Assembly: GCA_910584745.1 (NCBI GenBank)
Contig: CAJUDG010000017.1
Coordinates: 1-41,195, forward strand
Direction of reading: 5' to 3'
Length of the DNA stretch: 41,195 nucleotides
Source: an uncultured Eubacteriales bacterium
Lineage (GTDB): Bacteria; Bacillota; Clostridia; Oscillospirales; Acutalibacteraceae
The notes beneath the pieces are model-generated. The model saw only the letters and a list, made by a program, of their open reading frames with translations, had not been told where the DNA came from and ran no database searches. A program made the translations under genes and the position numbers. Shown piece by piece: positions 41,189 to 41,195 of the stretch. How positions within the stretch are numbered: the stretch's first letter is position 1; every line of letters begins with the position of its first letter.

Positions 41189-41195
41189 AGTCAAG

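Overview
The window is the replication-origin neighbourhood of a low-GC-phylum, fairly GC-rich endospore-forming Firmicute, most likely a member of Clostridia (Oscillospirales/Ruminococcaceae-like). I base this on gene order (gyrA-gyrB-remB-recF-rlbA-dnaN-dnaA, then rpmH-rnpA-yidD-yidC-jag-mnmE-mnmG-rsmG-noc-parA-parB), strong AGGAGG-type ribosome sites, and a SleB-type spore cortex hydrolase. Species assignment is inference.

Layout. 0.2-1.6 kb: a tyrosine recombinase with an inserted XRE-like helix-turn-helix, next to repeated TTCAAC-type sequences at the left edge. 1.8-7.7 kb: a leftward five-gene operon (Gld-like ABC ATPase, permease, GldG-like protein, DUF4340 protein, and an orphan TrpX-type substrate-binding lipoprotein). 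7.8-8.8 kb: a tandem GNAT protein. 8.9-11.5 kb: a rightward group (DUF1015 protein, NUDIX hydrolase, lipoprotein). 11.5-16.0 kb: gyrA and gyrB, with a clear gyrB promoter. 16.1-21.3 kb: the leftward dnaA-dnaN-rlbA-recF-remB set plus a zinc-ribbon membrane protein. The dnaA-dnaN spacer carries a perfect DnaA box, a GC-rich patch and five DnaA-trios, so it is the best oriC candidate. 21.5-22.9 kb: an AT-rich DUF1700-like membrane gene and a PadR regulator, interposed where dnaA and rpmH are usually neighbours. 23.0-30.5 kb: the rightward rpmH to rsmG block and a GNAT gene. 30.6-34.9 kb: noc, parA, parB, serS and a small membrane protein, with two near-consensus parS sites. 34.9-37.3 kb: a leftward lipoprotein gene, tRNA-Glu, tRNA-Met and guaB. 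37.5-40.3 kb: a P-loop kinase, an MFS transporter and an AraC-type regulator. 40.3-41.0 kb: sleB. A strong outward promoter closes the window.

How it works together. Genes left of about 21.4 kb run mostly leftward and genes to the right mostly rightward, as expected when two forks leave an origin near 19.8 kb. The block supplies initiation (DnaA), the sliding clamp (DnaN), repair (RecF), supercoiling (GyrAB), segregation (ParAB/parS), a Noc-type nucleoid factor, ribosome and RNase P parts, membrane insertion (YidC/YidD/Jag) and tRNA/rRNA modification (MnmE/MnmG, RsmG). No gene-free stretch reaches 300 bases. The largest spacers (19760-20011, 21320-21538, 31383-31609, 37303-37532) hold the regulatory sites listed.
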